Positions 31,245 through 33,733 of a stretch of DNA of 33,733 nucleotides are shown in pieces. The first letter of the stretch is position 1. Each line of letters begins with the position of its first letter. A model generated the notes under the pieces. The model was given only the letters and a program-made list of their open reading frames with translations. It was not told the origin of the DNA and made no database searches. The translations under genes and the position numbers were made by a program. This stretch comes from Chloroflexota bacterium (GTDB lineage Bacteria; Chloroflexota; Chloroflexia; Chloroflexales; Roseiflexaceae), in NCBI GenBank assembly GCA_018969485.1, contig JAGWYG010000030.1:1-33733 (forward strand). Direction: 5' to 3'.

Positions 31245-32033
31245 ATGCGGCGCAGGATGCCGACGAGATCGCAGGAATCACCCATGGTTTCGCGGCATCC
31301 ACAGTGGATCTGCCAGCTACTCCCGGTCGTGCTCCTGCTCACCGCGCTCGCGCAGCCGGCTGCCACCCGTGCGGCTGCTCCTGTCGCCGGGCAGGAGCGC
31401 GTCAGCCAGCAGGTTGGCGATGTCGCGCCGACATTCCGCATCCGGGGGACACGCCTCGGGTTGGTCGGTGGTCGTACAGCCAACGGCCACATCATCGTCG
31501 AGCGCGATCGGTTTGTCGCCCTGCCGTGCACCTGTGTCCTGTCGAGCCTGGGCGGCAATGAATACCAGGTGCGCATCACGTATGGTGGGCGCAGTGTTGT
31601 CGCACCTGTATACGATGTAGGGCCGTGGAATACGCGCGATGACTACTGGAATCCACCCGAGCGACGCTTCTTCAGCGATCTGCGTCAGGGTTGGCCACAA
31701 GATCATGCGGCGTACTACGATGGACACAACGGCGGCTATGCCGCAAAGGGACGCGTTCGATTCCCGACGGCCATCGACGTGGCTGATGGCCTGTGGTGGG
31801 ATGATCTCGGCATCGTCGGTGATCAGGCGGATCTCGAGGTGACGTATCTGTGGATGGGCCGCGATCCGCTTGAGGTGCCGCCCGAGCCGACTGCCGTGCC
31901 GCCGCCCGAGCCGACTGCCGTGCCGCCGCCCGAGGCCACTGCCGTGCCGCCCGAGCCGACTGCGCTCACCGAGACGGCGAGCCTGCGCATCACGCGGGGA
32001 CGGCCGTCATCTGCGCACACATTCGCCCGCTGA
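31245..32033 (+). CDS. Secreted protein with RlpA-like double-psi barrel domain and Pro-rich tail
   Basis: 262 residues from ATG 31245 (GGGGGAG six bases upstream); ATG 31284 would give a more usual signal peptide. A hydrophobic segment (ICQLLPVVLLLTALA) ending near AAA is a signal peptide. The middle resembles a double-psi beta-barrel of the RlpA/expansin type: ITYGGRSVVAPVYDVGPWN with the conserved Asp, then DYW, a YAAKGRVRFPTAIDVADG strand-turn and a final LEVTYLWMG. This fold acts on, or binds, peptidoglycan. The tail is a four-unit VPPEPTA-type repeat. A catalytic role is not certain, as the second key acid was not placed. Confidence 0.7.
   Translation: MRRRMPTRSQESPMVSRHPQWICQLLPVVLLLTALAQPAATRAAAPVAGQERVSQQVGDVAPTFRIRGTRLGLVGGRTANGHIIVERDRFVALPCTCVLSSLGGNEYQVRITYGGRSVVAPVYDVGPWNTRDDYWNPPERRFFSDLRQGWPQDHAAYYDGHNGGYAAKGRVRFPTAIDVADGLWWDDLGIVGDQADLEVTYLWMGRDPLEVPPEPTAVPPPEPTAVPPPEATAVPPEPTALTETASLRITRGRPSSAHTFAR
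31875..31964 (+). repeat. Coding tandem repeat VPP(P)EPTA, four units
   Basis: Four units of 21, 24, 24 and 21 bases encoding VPPEPTA, VPPPEPTA, VPPPEATA and VPPEPTA. A flexible, extended, Pro-rich tail typical of surface proteins. Confidence 0.88.
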
Positions 32034-32035
32034 GA

Positions 32036-32053
32036 CTCGCCCGATCGGGTGAG
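32036..32053 (+). terminator. Hairpin after the secreted barrel gene
   Basis: CTCGCCC, loop GATC, GGGTGAG: a seven-pair stem with one G-U, two bases after the stop. No T-run. The rest of 32054-32270 shows no gene on its own; the forward frame from 32049 mirrors the VanW gene. Confidence 0.5.
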
Positions 32054-32270
32054 AGCTCATCGTTGCGCTGAGGCGCGGTGCCAGGCAGCCGGCACAGGCG
32101 CAATCGGGGTGCTGTTCGGTCTTTTCAGCATCGCGCCCTGGCTGCATGCCGCAGCGCACAGCCACGCCTCAGCGAGCTTCGTGCGCGCCGTCGTCGATCA
32201 CAGCACGCCACGGAACGCGCGGCATCACCGCGCACCGTCAGCGGCGCCGGCCACAGCGCGCACCCTGGCG

Positions 32271-33733
32271 TCACCCCGTACCACGGACGAAGACATCCGG
32301 CCACGGCCGAAAGTGCGTCAGATAGGTCTCTGGGATGCGGTCGACGCCCTGTTCAGTGATCGTCCGATAGACCGTAACATCCATGCCCTTGCGCGCTCGA
32401 TCCGTCTGATTCACCGTTCCCGAGGGTAGTTCAGGATCATCAACGTAGATTGGCGCCGTCGGCGGCTCCACCACATTCTCGATCGACGGCGCGCTCGCCC
32501 GTACCGTACGCCCCGCCGGCATCGTGCCATACAGGCGCACCGTCAGAATCGATGCGTCCTGATCAACCTCGGTCTCCATCAAGATCCAGTGACCGGTATC
32601 GTTGCGGAAGCGCAGATCGAGGACCCCGGTGAAGATGGTCGCATCCATTCCCGGCCCATCGCCCTCCGGGAAGCTGAATGCATCATACCATCCGATATGG
32701 AACGGATGCGCATGGCGTTCGGTGATGGGAACCCCGGCCCAGAATGCACTCCGGAAGACCGTCGTCGACACCTGGCACACACCACCGCCCCACTCCAACT
32801 GGGTACGGTCGCCGATGACGGCATACCCCTGCACGAAGCCGTGAGATTCATCGACCGGGCCGAGCTGGGTATTGAATGAAAACTCCTCGTCGGGTGCGAT
32901 GAGCACGCCATCCATGCGCGCCGCCCCCGCCTGGATGTTCGTCAGCCGATATGCCGCCGAACCAGCAAAGCTCGACCGGCCGACGCCAATCAACTCGGTG
33001 ATACCCAGCGCGCTCAACCCCTGCTCAGTGATTCGGGGAATGACGGTAGCCATGGGCAACTCAATCGTATGCTCGCCGGCGCGCAGCGCCGCATCGATCG
33101 CCGCAACCGCCGCAGGCTGGTCGATGCGCTGCCCCTCGATGCCCGGAGCGACGATCTGGAGTGCTCCATCGCGAAACGCCACGCGCGGTTCACTGCTCGG
33201 CGAATCGACCAACTGCGCCAATTTCGTCACAGCACGCGCCAGTCGTTCCGGGTCCGGCACCGCCGACAGTTCACCATGCTCGGCGCGCAGTGCAATCAAC
33301 TCCGCGACGCGCTCGCGCTCCCAGGTGAACTGGCGCCCGGCATGCGACACCACAAACGGTTCCGTCAGCATCGCAGACGCCGCCGCAACCGCCGGTGCGA
33401 TCGCCAGATCATTCGTCGTCGGGTCGATCCGGCGGGTGCGCATCTCGATCGTCTGCGGCTCGAGCGTCCTGATCGCTTCAGCGAGCAGTGCCAGAGTCTC
33501 ATCGACCAGCGCCTGACGCCCCGATTCGGCCGGAACCGCAATCGCACGGCCAGCCGCAAGACTGAGCGCCGCGTCGCGCGGTACACGGTCGTAGGTCGCC
33601 GCAATCCCGTCGAGCGCGGCCTGGGCCCGCACAGCATCGAGCGTGACGCGCGGAGCGAAATCGACGCCGCCCCGCTGATAGAGCTGCGCGATCTGGAGCA
33701 TGCGATCGACGATCGTGCCACTGCGGCCGTAAC
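32271..33733 (-). CDS. VanW-family protein with C-terminal G5 domain (N-terminus outside window)
   Basis: At least 487 residues; the frame is still open at the right edge (YGRSGTIVDR precedes the first internal Met), so the start lies beyond 33733. Order: two PG-binding-4-like (YoaR-type) repeats, then the VanW domain (LTNIQAGAARMDGVLI, EFSFNTQLG, WGGGVCQVSTTVFR, HIGWYDA), then a G5-like end (PSGTVNQTDRARKGMDVTVYR). These are cell-surface proteins that bind or modify peptidoglycan. The family got its name from vancomycin-resistance clusters, but most members, like this one, are not in such clusters. Convergent with the secreted barrel gene. Confidence 0.9.
   Translation of the reverse strand, partial: YGRSGTIVDRMLQIAQLYQRGGVDFAPRVTLDAVRAQAALDGIAATYDRVPRDAALSLAAGRAIAVPAESGRQALVDETLALLAEAIRTLEPQTIEMRTRRIDPTTNDLAIAPAVAAASAMLTEPFVVSHAGRQFTWERERVAELIALRAEHGELSAVPDPERLARAVTKLAQLVDSPSSEPRVAFRDGALQIVAPGIEGQRIDQPAAVAAIDAALRAGEHTIELPMATVIPRITEQGLSALGITELIGVGRSSFAGSAAYRLTNIQAGAARMDGVLIAPDEEFSFNTQLGPVDESHGFVQGYAVIGDRTQLEWGGGVCQVSTTVFRSAFWAGVPITERHAHPFHIGWYDAFSFPEGDGPGMDATIFTGVLDLRFRNDTGHWILMETEVDQDASILTVRLYGTMPAGRTVRASAPSIENVVEPPTAPIYVDDPELPSGTVNQTDRARKGMDVTVYRTITEQGVDRIPETYLTHFRPWPDVFVRGTG

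Noticed and set aside
32049-32429. 126-residue forward frame after the secreted barrel gene
   Set aside because: Its second half lies antisense to the VanW gene and the first half has no domain; a hairpin terminator precedes it.

Overview
The window reads as high-GC bacterial chromosome, most likely from the phylum Chloroflexota (class Chloroflexia; inference from gene content only). Pointers are a heme O synthase carrying half of a heme A synthase at its N-terminus, a double-length ThyX-like protein, LutABC, F420-type oxidoreductases, Pro/Thr-rich secreted proteins and a VanW/G5 surface protein. Most genes start after clear GGAG/GAGG ribosome sites, and several start choices below rest on these. 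No rRNA, tRNA, transposase, phage gene or CRISPR array was seen.

Layout, left to right. 1-2453: the tail of a large repeat-linked protein, a lipoprotein GH5-type glycosidase and mobA. 2461-5391: lutABC for L-lactate oxidation. 5475-7121: the CtaA-half/CtaB fusion with its own promoter. 7122-9440: a gene-poor stretch with two doubtful small reverse genes, one AT-richer P-loop gene and a possible decayed gene. 9440-11827: homoserine dehydrogenase and an MFS carrier. 11903-15061 (reverse): a tight operon pdxH, chbG/ydjC-like deacetylase, two-domain thyX. 15122-15472: an unusual intergenic repeat block ordered A-B-B'-A'. 15513-24416: a sugar-type oxidoreductase, a secreted glycan-binding-like protein, an EVE-domain protein, an FHA protein, a YfcE-type phosphodiesterase, ada, a DsbA-like protein, an epoxide-hydrolase-like enzyme, and PPOX and luciferase-like F420-type oxidoreductases. 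24490-25209 (reverse): an orphan OmpR-type response regulator. 25895-29643 (reverse): a complete riboflavin operon, ribD-ribE-ribBA-ribH, under a textbook FMN riboswitch and sigma70-type promoter. 29875-33733: an SRPBCC protein with a near-consensus promoter, a small unknown gene with a degenerate duplicate of its tail, a secreted double-psi-barrel-like protein and a partial VanW protein.

How it fits together: aerobic respiration (lactate oxidation, heme O/A synthesis), cofactor supply (riboflavin, PLP, molybdopterin guanine dinucleotide) and flavin/deazaflavin enzymes dominate. The riboflavin pathway also makes the ribitylaminouracil precursor of F420, which would suit the two F420-type enzymes about 1.5 kb away (inference). 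The points most worth a second look are the ThyX double protein, whose two halves seem to have lost complementary parts of the signature motif, the A-B-B'-A' repeat block, and the 3'-end duplication at 30.5-30.9 kb.
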